From NCBI RefSeq assembly GCF_011761345.1, contig NZ_JAASRY010000001.1, positions 1,240,001 through 1,304,000 on the forward strand: a stretch of 64,000 nucleotides of DNA. Direction: 5' to 3'. Within the stretch, counting starts at the first letter, position 1. Each line of letters opens with the position of its first letter. Origin of the DNA: Thalassobacillus devorans. GTDB lineage: Bacteria; Bacillota; Bacilli; Bacillales; Halobacillaceae. Below, one piece after another: positions 1 through 7,571 of the stretch. The translations under genes and the position numbers were made by a program. The notes below the pieces were generated by a model, which worked only from the letters and a program-made list of their open reading frames with translations, ran no database searches and was not told where the DNA came from.

Positions 1-1
1 A

Positions 2-532
2 CTCATGGCTCATACCTACAGCCACCTCTATGGGTTGCCGACAACAGGACTTCGATTTTTTACGGTATATGGACCTTGGGGACGGCCGGATATGGCGCTC
101 TTCCGTTTCACCAGGGCAATTTTAGAAGGAAAACCAATTGAAGTCTATAATAACGGGAATATGTTACGGGACTTCACTTATATTGATGATATTGTCGAAG
201 GCATTATTCGGCTGATCGATAAAAAACCTTGTCCTGACCCCGAATGGGAAGAAAAAGCTCCCCATCCTGGAAGAAGCAACGCCCCCTATAAGGTTTACAA
301 TATCGGGAATAATCAGCCAATAAAGCTCTTGGATTTTATAACAGCTATTGAAAATAAACTCGGCCTCAAAGCTGACAAAAAGTTTATGCCGATGCAGGAT
401 GGAGATGTGCCTGCAACATACGCTGATGTTGAAGATTTAATAAGAGACGTTGGATATAAACCAAACACTCCCATTGAAGTGGGTGTGGGCAAATTCATCG
501 ATTGGTATAAATCTTATTACGGGGATGCTTAG
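2..532 (+). CDS. NAD-dependent epimerase, UDP-glucuronate 4-epimerase type (3' part only)
   Basis: The reading frame is already open at the window edge, so only the C-terminal ~176 residues are present and the Rossmann NAD-binding half lies upstream. The visible part begins with the stretch [13 protein letters not shown], the conserved region just after the catalytic YxxxK of this family. It continues with the substrate-binding motifs [15 protein letters not shown] and [12 protein letters not shown], which are characteristic of extended SDR sugar-nucleotide epimerases that interconvert UDP-glucuronate and UDP-galacturonate. Such enzymes are cytoplasmic and feed capsule or exopolysaccharide synthesis. 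The Met at position 5 is internal to the protein, not the start. The neighbour downstream is on the opposite strand. The precise substrate (UDP-GlcA rather than another UDP-sugar) is inferred from similarity alone. Confidence 0.88.
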   Translation, partial: LMAHTYSHLYGLPTTGLRFFTVYGPWGRPDMALFRFTRAILEGKPIEVYNNGNMLRDFTYIDDIVEGIIRLIDKKPCPDPEWEEKAPHPGRSNAPYKVYNIGNNQPIKLLDFITAIENKLGLKADKKFMPMQDGDVPATYADVEDLIRDVGYKPNTPIEVGVGKFIDWYKSYYGDA

Positions 533-560
533 TATAAGTTAGTAACTGAATATTAAACCA

Positions 561-586
561 AGAGAAAGCTTTTATCAGCTTTCTCT
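561..586. terminator. Hairpin between convergent genes
   Basis: A 10-bp perfect stem (AGAGAAAGCT / AGCTTTCTCT) with a 6-nt loop sits between the convergent epimerase and CBS/ACT genes and contains the stop codon of the latter. Neither side has a good T-tract, so termination is plausible but not strong. Confidence 0.45.
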
Positions 587-1261
587 CCCTATAGCGTGTT
601 TAATAACATCGCTCTTTTCAATACGTTCTGTTTGTAGAATCCGGTATCCTTTCCTCTCTAATTTATCGAACAGTTCATTTAAAAGACCTTCATTGACATT
701 TGAAACAGCTATACAGAGGCGCCTGACAACTTTACTTCCGTCATCATCCATAGTCATTAATCCCTCGATATTAATGCCACGTTTATTCAACGACTTTGTT
801 AACTCTGCTACTGCACCTTGTTTTTCCGGTGATACGATTGTAATGATATACTCACCTGATTGAAGCCCGAACGATTGTTCTAATACATCGAACACTTTGT
901 TGTGCGTAAGAATTCCGACGAAGTTCTTCCATTCATCCAGTACAGCGATAAAAGGAAGAGCCTTAACCTGGATCATTGCCTGAGGAAATGAGGTTTCTTC
1001 AAATACAAAGGTATCTGGATTATCAAGAAATTTTGTGATTTTCCTGTTCTCATTTGGAGTTTTACGACTCCTGAAACACTCATTCTCATGACTTTCTATC
1101 CTGTCACGAAATAGCATCCCATGGTACTTTCCATTCTCATCAATTGCAGGGATGCATCGATAGCCACTTTCATCCAGCGCCTGTTTAGCTTCCTTTATTG
1201 TTGCTTCTGCATGGATGGTTACGACATGATGCTTTGGTATAATATTGTTTTTAACTAACAT
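575..1261 (-). CDS. CBS-ACT domain protein, CbpA-like cyclic di-AMP-binding protein
   Basis: A 228-residue cytoplasmic protein with two N-terminal CBS motifs (roughly residues 5-125; SGYRCIPAIDENGKYHGML and LPFIAVLDEWKNFVGILT are typical CBS strands). A C-terminal ACT-like domain follows (about 140-225, with SPEKQGAVAELTKSLNKRGINIEG). This CBS+ACT order matches the Firmicutes family of c-di-AMP-binding proteins called CbpA in Listeria; the ligand is inferred from that family and not shown here. The open frame extends 33 codons further upstream, but the start at 1261 is chosen because GGGAGGGG lies directly before that ATG. The gene stands alone, downstream of rlmN and separated from it by a terminator. 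An alternative reading is an AcuB-type acetoin-utilisation CBS protein. Confidence 0.62.
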   Translation of the reverse strand: MLVKNNIIPKHHVVTIHAEATIKEAKQALDESGYRCIPAIDENGKYHGMLFRDRIESHENECFRSRKTPNENRKITKFLDNPDTFVFEETSFPQAMIQVKALPFIAVLDEWKNFVGILTHNKVFDVLEQSFGLQSGEYIITIVSPEKQGAVAELTKSLNKRGINIEGLMTMDDDGSKVVRRLCIAVSNVNEGLLNELFDKLERKGYRILQTERIEKSDVIKHAIGRES

Positions 1262-1356
1262 CTCATCCCCCCTCCCATCCATTTTATTCCGAAAGTTATT
1301 TTTCATAACCTTGTATGTTGAATAGATGTAGAAGAAATACATCAGAAGATTTAACC

Positions 1357-1390
1357 ACAAAAAAGCACACCCGTTACAGGTGTACTTTTT
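1357..1390 (-). terminator. rlmN terminator
   Basis: On the minus strand a stem AAAAGTACACC / GGGTGTGCTTTT with a short loop follows the rlmN stop codon directly and runs into T residues, a typical intrinsic terminator. Confidence 0.8.
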
Positions 1391-1391
1391 A

Positions 1392-2468
1392 TTATTGTGC
1401 TTCTGCTTTTTTCTTGCGTTCTTTTTTCACTTGTTTGCTTCGAAGTTGGCCACATGCTGCATCAATGTCCGTTCCATTTTCATGACGGATCACACAGTTG
1501 ATGCCGTTTTTCTTCAACGTATCATAAAAACCTAAAATCGCTTCTTTTTCACTCCGCTGATAAGAGTGATCATCAACTGGATTGTATGGAATCAAGTTGA
1601 CATAAGATAAATGCCGTTTATCTTTCAACAGTTCAGCCAGCTCTTTTGCTTCTTTTTGGTGATCATTGACATCTCTCAGCATGATATATTCAAAAGTGAT
1701 TCTTCGATTGGTCTTCTCCAAGTAGTAATCAATGGCAGGCATTAATTTATCTAATGGATAAGCTTTGTTAACCTTCATAATACGAGTACGCAACTCATCA
1801 TTTGGTGCGTGCAGAGATAAAGCAAGGTTCACTTGGGTATCCTCATCAGCGAATTGATAAATTTTATCTGCTAAGCCACTGGTAGATACGGTGATTTTTC
1901 TTGCACCGATCGCAAGTCCCTTTTGGGAGTTGACGATACGAATGAAATCCATCGTATGATCGTAGTTGTCAAACGGTTCACCGATTCCCATAACAACAAT
2001 ATGACTGACACGATCCCCTTGTCCCTTATCATCCAACGCATGCTGCACATTCATGATTTGCTCGACGATTTCACCACTGGTAAGATCGCGGCTTTTCTTC
2101 AAAAGACCACTTGCACAGAAGGAACAGCCGATATTACAGCCAACCTGAGTCGTCACACAGACAGATAAACCATAATGGAAACGCATCAAGACGGTTTCAA
2201 TTACATTACCATCCTGCAGCTTGAATAGAAACTTGATAGTTCCGTCAGACGATTCCTGCTTCACTTCTTCGCGCAAAGTCTGAATCACAAAATTATCTTC
2301 CAATAGCTGAATGCAATCCTTGTTGACGTTATGCATGTCAGAAAAGCTTTTTACTCGTTTGTTATATAGCCAGTCCCAAACCTGTGATGCACGAAACTTT
2401 TTATGTCCGTGTTCCATCAGCCAGTCAGTCAACTGATCAAATGTCATACCATATATAGACTGTTTCAT
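1392..2468 (-). CDS. rlmN: 23S rRNA (adenine-2503-C2)/tRNA methyltransferase, radical SAM
   Basis: The 358-residue length is standard for RlmN, the radical-SAM enzyme that methylates C2 of A2503 in 23S rRNA and A37 in some tRNAs. The CxxxCxxC iron-sulphur motif is CNIGCSFC at residues 111-118. The glycine-rich SAM motif [12 protein letters not shown] follows, and the second catalytic cysteine appears near residue 339 in [10 protein letters not shown]. The absence of a Cfr-specific context and the match to the Bacillus RlmN layout argue against the Cfr resistance methyltransferase. The basic C-terminal tail ([10 protein letters not shown]) is a common extension in Bacillaceae. The gene is monocistronic, ending in its own terminator. 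Confidence 0.97.
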   Translation of the reverse strand: MKQSIYGMTFDQLTDWLMEHGHKKFRASQVWDWLYNKRVKSFSDMHNVNKDCIQLLEDNFVIQTLREEVKQESSDGTIKFLFKLQDGNVIETVLMRFHYGLSVCVTTQVGCNIGCSFCASGLLKKSRDLTSGEIVEQIMNVQHALDDKGQGDRVSHIVVMGIGEPFDNYDHTMDFIRIVNSQKGLAIGARKITVSTSGLADKIYQFADEDTQVNLALSLHAPNDELRTRIMKVNKAYPLDKLMPAIDYYLEKTNRRITFEYIMLRDVNDHQKEAKELAELLKDKRHLSYVNLIPYNPVDDHSYQRSEKEAILGFYDTLKKNGINCVIRHENGTDIDAACGQLRSKQVKKERKKKAEAQ

Positions 2469-2607
2469 TTATAACCCTCATTTCAATTTTAACCATTCAT
2501 TCCTACAATACTAGAAGTGTTACCATTTAGCAACAGTTTAATCAGCATATCCTTATTACCGGAAACTTATTTAGCTATTTGGCTAACCAATAAATTTAAA
2601 CTTTCTA

Positions 2608-2645
2608 AATAAAAGAGATAGGGATCTTTTCCCTACCTCTTTTAT
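2608..2645 (-). terminator. Terminator of the DPBB/DUF3889 gene
   Basis: A long hairpin (AATAAAAGAGATAGGGA / TCCCTACCTCTTTTATT) lies immediately after the stop codon at 2652 and is flanked by T-rich sequence on the minus strand. Confidence 0.8.
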
Positions 2646-2651
2646 TATTAG

Positions 2652-3308
2652 TTATACTTCCTTGAAATCCATCGAAATGATGCGATCTGTATTTGGATTA
2701 TAAATCACCGTTCCTTCAACCGTGATAGTTTCCTGCGGCGAGCGCAGTACGTACTTATACGTTTCTTTCATTCGGTTGGCATTTTGTTTTGTTTTACTAA
2801 CCCTGCTATAATCTGTTACATCATAGTTCGAATAGGCAGATTGTACGACCTCAAGCAGGTATTTCCCCCACTTTTCTTCTTCTAATTCTACTCCAGTGGA
2901 AATTTCTACATTAATAACCCCAAAGTCTACGTTAGCACCTAGAGTTTCAAAAGCTTTTCTGTGTAAATTCACTTTATTTTTTCCATAACCTGCAACCTGA
3001 TCGACAACTGTCACTAACACTTCTCTGCCATTGGCCAGATTTTTCACTTTTAATGTATCACCACATTTGTATGGCGAATTCTGCCCGACTGCTACTGTCA
3101 TATATAAATTAGCTGACCAGGGAATACCACACTGGGTCACTGTTCCACCTTCCGTCCATGTCGCCTGGCCGCGAACCGGCTGTCTCACATCATGGTATGT
3201 CTGATATCCTCCATAATAGCTGCTGTAAGGATAACGGGCATATGGCGCCTGATAAGGATTCGTCACATATGGATAAGCATATGGCATGTGAAAATGATTC
3301 GGATACAT
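2652..3308 (-). CDS. RlpA-like double-psi beta-barrel protein with C-terminal DUF3889-like domain
   Basis: A 218-residue protein with no signal peptide. Residues 1-45 are rich in Tyr, Pro and His (YPYSSYYGGYQTY), a composition often seen in Bacillus spore-coat-associated proteins. Residues ~47-140 resemble a double-psi beta-barrel (GQATWTEGG ... VKNLANGREVLVTVVDQVAGYGKNKVNLHRKAFETLG). Such folds occur in RlpA and expansin-like wall proteins; the Asp in VVDQ sits where the catalytic Asp is expected. The C-terminal ~65 residues (KWGKYLLEVVQSAYSN ... NPNTDRIISMDF) resemble DUF3889. A function in the spore or cell surface is an inference from composition and fold; the biochemical role is unknown. 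It is transcribed alone, with its own terminator. Confidence 0.6.
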   Translation of the reverse strand: MYPNHFHMPYAYPYVTNPYQAPYARYPYSSYYGGYQTYHDVRQPVRGQATWTEGGTVTQCGIPWSANLYMTVAVGQNSPYKCGDTLKVKNLANGREVLVTVVDQVAGYGKNKVNLHRKAFETLGANVDFGVINVEISTGVELEEEKWGKYLLEVVQSAYSNYDVTDYSRVSKTKQNANRMKETYKYVLRSPQETITVEGTVIYNPNTDRIISMDFKEV

Positions 3309-3392
3309 CTTTATTCCCCCTGTAATAATCTGAATGTCTCCGATAGCCTATGCATCAGACAGGTTGACCTGTGACAGGAGCTATTTTACACA

Positions 3393-3425
3393 AAATAAAA
3401 AACAGACAGCATCAGCCATCTGCTT
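3393..3425 (-). terminator. Terminator of the GDSL esterase gene
   Basis: On the minus strand the stem AGCAGATGGC / GCTGTCTGTT (with G-U pairs) and loop TGAT is followed by TTTTTATTTT just after the stop codon. Confidence 0.7.
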
Positions 3426-3434
3426 TACAACCTA

Positions 3435-4190
3435 TCAGCTTCCAAACTTGCGAGGGGTCATTTTCTTCCAGAATTCCTTAGCCACAGCCTTGTAGCCTTC
3501 CTGGCTCAAGTGTATATCAGGGTATGGAAGATAGGTCTTATAATCCTCTGCAATTGCCTGGTAAGTGGGAACAAAAATTCCCCCCTTCTCTTCTGTAACT
3601 TCCTTAATCCCATTATTGAAAAGGTGTAAAAAAGAAATTAATTCATTTTTTGTACCTTCCTCAATAGGAAGTGACCAAAGGGCATTATAATAGCCCATCA
3701 CGTAAATCTTCGCATCCGAAGCCTCATTAATAATACCTAGAATCTTATCTATATTTTCTAGGGCTTCTTCCGATGCTTCATATAATCCACTCCTATCATT
3801 AGCGTTCAAATGTTTAAGCAAATCATTGGCTCCGATATCAATCGTAATGGCATCTGCTTTTGCAATATTATTAATTACCTCTTCTTCTGTTAACTTATTC
3901 CCTAAATCGAAAGTTGTAGCTTTTGGAGCACTATGATTTTTCAGTGTTACTTTATAGTTGGATTGCTCGAAACGTTCCTTTATATATTCAGGATATCCTC
4001 TCAACTTTTCCAATTTAACTCCACCATTTTCCACCCTCACAGGTGTATAACCAGCTGCCAATGAGTCTCCTAACGCCACGTAATTGATTACCTTTCTGTC
4101 AGGCACTTTCGCATCGCTGTCTAAGGGCATACCCAGAGCTGCAATAAATAAGGTTAAGATTGTAATGAATACTGATTTTACTTGTTTCAC
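3435..4190 (-). CDS. Secreted SGNH/GDSL-family hydrolase
   Basis: A 251-residue protein with an N-terminal signal peptide (VFITILTLFIAALGMPLDSDA). It then shows the four SGNH blocks: ALGDSLAAG with nucleophile Ser43, a Gly block, IGANDLLKH carrying the block III Asn, and DIHLSQEGY with the catalytic Asp/His pair near 225/227. Family members are lipases, esterases or acyl-group hydrolases acting outside the membrane. The substrate cannot be deduced. The signal peptide, the short length and the YPDIHLSQEGYKAVAKEFWK tail resemble the YpmR-type GDSL lipoproteins of Bacillus, but no lipobox cysteine is present, so release or wall association seems more likely than lipid anchoring. Single gene with its own terminator. 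Confidence 0.85.
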   Translation of the reverse strand: MKQVKSVFITILTLFIAALGMPLDSDAKVPDRKVINYVALGDSLAAGYTPVRVENGGVKLEKLRGYPEYIKERFEQSNYKVTLKNHSAPKATTFDLGNKLTEEEVINNIAKADAITIDIGANDLLKHLNANDRSGLYEASEEALENIDKILGIINEASDAKIYVMGYYNALWSLPIEEGTKNELISFLHLFNNGIKEVTEEKGGIFVPTYQAIAEDYKTYLPYPDIHLSQEGYKAVAKEFWKKMTPRKFGS

Positions 4191-4275
4191 AAACTTCCCC
4201 CTTCTGCTAAAAGTCTTATCTTTATTAATTCCCTATTAAGAACAAAAATTCCTTTTTTTATCGACGTTGAAATAG

Positions 4276-4305
4276 TTGTTATGTATTTGCAGGAGTCGAT
4301 ATAAT
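4276..4305 (+). promoter_or_regulatory. SigA-type promoter upstream of the 4337-4941 gene pair
   Basis: TTGTTA and a perfect TATAAT are separated by 18 bases and lie about 30 bases before the start codon of the downstream gene. It is the best -35/-10 match in this divergent intergenic region. Confidence 0.45.
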
Positions 4306-4336
4306 GAAACTACCATGATTAAGGGAGCTTGATTAC

Positions 4337-4642
4337 ATGAACCAGAAAGAGATGGAAGAACAAATCATCCGCAATTATCAGCAGGATGAAGAAATGATGA
4401 TCCTTGTGTTTGCCCAATGGTGCATCAATAATGAGTTAGATCCAGTAGAGGTTTATGAGAGAGCTTATCCAAATCAATCAAAGAATGATGCTCTGAATCA
4501 CGCGGTGGAATTGACAGTGCCTAAAAAGGAATCGGAAGACATCCTGGATGAAACGTTACTTGGAGTCCTTTCTCTATTCGGAAACGATGATCTTGCTTTT
4601 GTTGTCAGTGAGGAAATGGAAAAGCGAAAAAATAATTCATAA
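4337..4642 (+). CDS. Conserved small acidic protein, unknown function
   Basis: A 101-residue cytoplasmic protein with AAGGGAG about 8 bases before the ATG. It is mostly helical in appearance and strongly charged ([42 protein letters not shown]). I do not recognise a domain. The pattern '[20 protein letters not shown]' looks like a conserved core, and the C-terminus ends in a basic tail (EKRKNNS). It is followed 41 bases later by a small zinc-ribbon protein on the same strand, and the two share one promoter and one terminator, so they probably form a two-gene unit. No function is proposed. Confidence 0.7.
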   Translation: MNQKEMEEQIIRNYQQDEEMMILVFAQWCINNELDPVEVYERAYPNQSKNDALNHAVELTVPKKESEDILDETLLGVLSLFGNDDLAFVVSEEMEKRKNNS

Positions 4643-4683
4643 TACACTTCCCATTGGAAACAATAAGGGTGGAGGTGGTCAGC

Positions 4684-4941
4684 ATGTCTAACCCATACTT
4701 GTGCCCGAATTGTAAAACCAACCGTTCAAGATTCAATCTGATTCAGCAGGTACCTTCCCACGTCAAACTGGATCCAGGAACAGGTATCGTCATGGAAGAA
4801 TATACAGATGAGAACCTGGATGCCTTCCACTTAAGTTACAAAGGACCAGAAAAGAAGGTGCAGTGCGGATCGTGCGGATTAATTGAAGACGAAAAAACGT
4901 TTATTAAATTTGCCGAACATAATCCACGAAAGACTCAGTAA
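4684..4941 (+). CDS. Small zinc-ribbon protein (two CxxC knuckles), unknown function
   Basis: An 85-residue protein with two cysteine pairs, YLCPNCKTN near the N-terminus and VQCGSCGLI near residue 60, spaced as in a zinc ribbon. The middle section is short and polar, and no further domain is visible. The start is placed at 4684 because GGAGGTGG lies 6-8 bases upstream. An extension to 4654 would need a non-ATG start and would place the ribosome binding site inside the coding sequence. It is the second gene of a two-gene unit and ends in a very strong bidirectional terminator. A role in nucleic-acid binding is possible from the ribbon alone, but this is not established. Confidence 0.75.
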   Translation: MSNPYLCPNCKTNRSRFNLIQQVPSHVKLDPGTGIVMEEYTDENLDAFHLSYKGPEKKVQCGSCGLIEDEKTFIKFAEHNPRKTQ

Positions 4942-4992
4942 AAAAAAGCACGCGCAAGAAGGTAAATCCTTCCTTTGCGCGTGCTTTTTTTA
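4941..4992. terminator. Strong bidirectional terminator
   Basis: A stem AAAAAAAGCACGCGCAA(G) / (C)TTTGCGCGTGCTTTTTTT lies between convergent genes, with oligo-A and oligo-T on either side. It should terminate transcription in both directions. Confidence 0.92.
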
Positions 4993-5349
4993 ATAGAAAA
5001 ACGGAAAAAATAAGCGGCGGATAGAGAAAAATGGGTAGCGAAACCTCCGAAACCTTCGGAATCTTCGCGGATAGCCATATCCTCCGCCAAATGGGTAGCC
5101 GCCATATCCCCCGCCAAACCCACTATAGCCAAATTGTCTCTGCTCATCCATGTCGTCTCCAGCAGGGACCAGCATGTAAACATTATCTTCATCCGTCCCG
5201 TCGATAATCCCCTCTGCTAATGAACCATCTGACATTTGAACTTGAACAAAATAATAGTTATGGGTCTGGCAAAGATCCTTTACCTCTGCCGCGTTATTTC
5301 TTTCCCATTCTTCCTCTTCCCACATTGGATATTCATGATAATTATACAT
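4990..5349 (-). CDS. Small protein with Gly/Tyr-rich and Arg/Phe-rich C-terminus
   Basis: A 119-residue protein with AGGAGG before the ATG. Residues 1-70 look like a small globular domain (YNYHEYPMWEEEEWERNN ... YYFVQVQMSDGSLAEGIIDGTDEDNVYMLVP), resembling an Sm/SH3-like beta-strand pattern in which a residue pair governs 'DGT..DNVYMLVP'. Residues 72-95 are Gly/Tyr-rich (GFGGGYGGYPFGGGYGYP) and the tail alternates Arg and Phe (RRFRRFRRFRYPFF). This composition is typical of Bacillus spore-coat or crust-associated small proteins, but no sigma-K promoter was demonstrated. Single gene, convergent with the zinc-ribbon gene. Function unknown. Confidence 0.7.
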   Translation of the reverse strand: MYNYHEYPMWEEEEWERNNAAEVKDLCQTHNYYFVQVQMSDGSLAEGIIDGTDEDNVYMLVPAGDDMDEQRQFGYSGFGGGYGGYPFGGGYGYPRRFRRFRRFRYPFFSIRRLFFPFFY

Positions 5350-5495
5350 TTATCCAACCTCCTCCCACAGGCAGGATATTCATTGTACTGGTTATTTGTG
5401 AAGATCTTTTTAATTAGGAGACTCGGCCGTCATTATTTCGGCAAACATTAATATTCTTTAATCCTTTAACATAATTAAACATTCTTAAAGTACCA

Positions 5496-5531
5496 AAAAG
5501 GCGATACCCTTTTAAAAACGGGCATCGCCTT
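5496..5531 (-). terminator. cvfB terminator
   Basis: Hairpin AAGGCGATGCCC / GGGTATCGCCTT (minus strand, with one G-U pair) after the cvfB stop codon, followed by TTTTTGG. Confidence 0.8.
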
Positions 5532-5538
5532 GAAACAG

Positions 5539-6408
5539 CTATTGATTCATTGTATCAGTCAAGATTGTTTTTCCATTCTGTTGTATTACTTTTCCTTCTT
5601 TCATCAGCTTACCTATGGCGCGTTTGAATGCTGACTTACTGATGCGAAAGGTTTTACGTATGTCATCCGCATCACTTTTATCATGAAATGGGATGCTCCC
5701 TCCGCGTTCAATCAAATACTCAAGAATTAAGTCCGCATCTTCTTTCATACCTTCCTGCTTTAATGGTCGCAAAGAAACATTGATTGATCCATCCTCTTTT
5801 ACATCAATCACCCTGCCAGTCACTGTTTCACCGACACGTGGTTCTTCTTTACGTTCTGTCGGATGAATAAAACCACGGTAACCTTCCTCTGTTAAAAGGA
5901 AAGATCCTGCCTTTGTTGAGCGATAAATCCGACCGGTGATGTCTTTCTTTAATAAAGAAGCAGGAGCAGGTTCTAAGTCTCCCTGAACCTCACCTTCTGT
6001 TATTGGTTTAGCCAGAAGACGCCCTTTCTTATCTACTTCCAAACTCACGAATAACCAATCACCGACTTTCGGCCACACGCTTTCTAAAAGCGGAAGATCA
6101 TCTATGGATACTAGCATTTCCTTTTCAATACCAATATCCACAAACACACCTAAGTTTTTGACTACTTCCACCACTTCCACCCATCCATAGGTTTCCGTAT
6201 CAACTTCAGGCATGGTCATCGTCGCTAATAAATTTCCTTTTTTATCATGATAGAGAAAAACTTGCGCTTCTTTATCGAGCTCAATATCTTCACTTGCCTG
6301 ATCGTTTGGCAGCATGACTTCCTGGCTGCCATCTGTCACGATGAAACCTTCTGTTTTTTTCTTTTTAACCATCAAGTTTTGAATAGTACCGATTTTAAGA
6401 TTACTCAT
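5539..6408 (-). CDS. cvfB: S1-domain RNA-binding protein, CvfB/YitL family
   Basis: A 289-residue cytoplasmic RNA-binding protein of the CvfB type: tandem S1-like OB folds followed by a C-terminal winged helix. The visible blocks are residues ~1-60 (IGTIQNLMVKKKKTEGFIVTD), a central S1 (~70-130, VEVVKNLGVFVDIGIEKEMLVSIDDLP), a third S1 (~150-215, KAGSFLLTEEGYRGFIHPTERKEEPRVGETVTGRV) and the helical C-terminus (DDIRKTFRISKSAFKRAIGKLMKEGKV). In Staphylococcus aureus CvfB affects virulence gene expression; in Bacillus the role is unclear. The ORF extends 14 codons upstream, but 6408 is preferred since AGGAAAGGGAAG precedes it and nothing comparable precedes the upstream ATG. Confidence 0.85.
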   Translation of the reverse strand: MSNLKIGTIQNLMVKKKKTEGFIVTDGSQEVMLPNDQASEDIELDKEAQVFLYHDKKGNLLATMTMPEVDTETYGWVEVVEVVKNLGVFVDIGIEKEMLVSIDDLPLLESVWPKVGDWLFVSLEVDKKGRLLAKPITEGEVQGDLEPAPASLLKKDITGRIYRSTKAGSFLLTEEGYRGFIHPTERKEEPRVGETVTGRVIDVKEDGSINVSLRPLKQEGMKEDADLILEYLIERGGSIPFHDKSDADDIRKTFRISKSAFKRAIGKLMKEGKVIQQNGKTILTDTMNQ

Positions 6409-6487
6409 AGTTTGTATTTCTTCCCTTTCCTCAGCTATGCTGATATTCATTATAGCTTAATCGGCTATGTGAAAAAACTTTTTCTAT

Positions 6488-7459
6488 TTAATCATCTACC
6501 CATATAAAAGAAGCTTTACTCTTCATTTCAATATCAGATCGTATACTTAGATTTTCTATTAAACGGAATAAAGCCTGATCTTTCTGTTTGGCTTCAATCA
6601 TACAGTCAATATGTGGAACCGTTCCATTTACCCCTTTTATAAACTCCAGGAACATCGGAGGATCTATAAAATCCGCATGACTTTTAAACATTTTAGCATT
6701 TTTCGGACTGGAAATATGCATTTTAAGTGGAAGCGGCGAATGTTCCCATGTATGAACGACTCGATTCCAATGGTTTGTCCAGTTTTCATCCTTGTGATTG
6801 GCTAAATGGTGATGGAGATCAAACACAAGCGGAATATTAAGTTTTTCACATACATAAAGACAATCTTCAAGTGTAAAAGACTTATCATCATTCTCCAGAA
6901 TGATCATTTTCTGAAGACTGGACGGAACCAGCGTCCAATTCTCAATAAAGTTTTCCAGCGCTTGCTCTTTGTTCTGGTATCGACCGCCTAAATGTAACAC
7001 ACACCGGTGTGTTGGATCGATTCCCATCGCATGTAAGAGTAAAAAATGATATTTCAATACAACCATTGAACGCTGGAAAACTTCCTTCTCAGGAGTATTG
7101 ATGACCACGAAGTGATCCGGGTGAAAATCGACACGCATATCATAGGCTCTTGCATAATCGCCAATAGCCTTTAATTCTTGTTTAAGGGCTGTAATATACC
7201 GCCACCCTCTTAAGTCCTCGTGGGTGGCTAACGGTATAAGCCGGGAACTCATACGAAAAAATTTAATGTCATGCGCTTCATTGTGCTTCAATAAGCGTAA
7301 TGTATTATGTAAGTTGGAGCGGGCGATTGCTTCTAATCGTCTGATCGCTGCCTCCTGGTCTGATAGTGTGCGAAACCGGCTATATGTCATCGTTTGAGAT
7401 GGTGAGGCATTTTCAAGAATCTTACTCATAGCTACATAGCCAAGCTGGAATAATGTCAT
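6488..7459 (-). CDS. uvsE: UV DNA damage endonuclease UvsE/UvdE
   Basis: A 323-residue TIM-barrel endonuclease that nicks 5' of UV photoproducts independently of UvrABC. Family blocks are continuous: LGYVAMSKILENASPSQTMTYSRF at the N-terminus, FRMSSRLIPLATHEDLRGW, DFHPDHFVVINTPEKEV, HLGGRYQNKEQALENF, ILENDDKSFTLEDCLYVCE, FDLHHHLAN, and MHISSPK...SHADFIDP with IDCMIEAKQKDQALFRLI at the end. The His, Glu and Asp residues in these blocks are the known metal-binding set. The start at 7459 is chosen because GGAGAAGGTG lies just upstream; the frame continues to a GTG at 7501. Single gene facing away from the catalase terminator. Confidence 0.95.
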   Translation of the reverse strand: MTLFQLGYVAMSKILENASPSQTMTYSRFRTLSDQEAAIRRLEAIARSNLHNTLRLLKHNEAHDIKFFRMSSRLIPLATHEDLRGWRYITALKQELKAIGDYARAYDMRVDFHPDHFVVINTPEKEVFQRSMVVLKYHFLLLHAMGIDPTHRCVLHLGGRYQNKEQALENFIENWTLVPSSLQKMIILENDDKSFTLEDCLYVCEKLNIPLVFDLHHHLANHKDENWTNHWNRVVHTWEHSPLPLKMHISSPKNAKMFKSHADFIDPPMFLEFIKGVNGTVPHIDCMIEAKQKDQALFRLIENLSIRSDIEMKSKASFIWVDD

Positions 7460-7533
7460 TCTATTCACCTTCTCCATATAAGTACAGTTAGTTTGTTCCA
7501 CACTCTTTGCTTATATGTAAAAGGAGAATAAAC

Positions 7534-7561
7534 AAGAGGGAGGATCCCCCTCCCTCTCTTC
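7534..7561 (-). terminator. katE terminator
   Basis: A GC-rich stem AGAGGGAGG / CCTCCCTCT is followed on the minus strand by TGTTTATT, just after the catalase stop codon. Confidence 0.7.
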
Positions 7562-7571
7562 TGCACAAAAT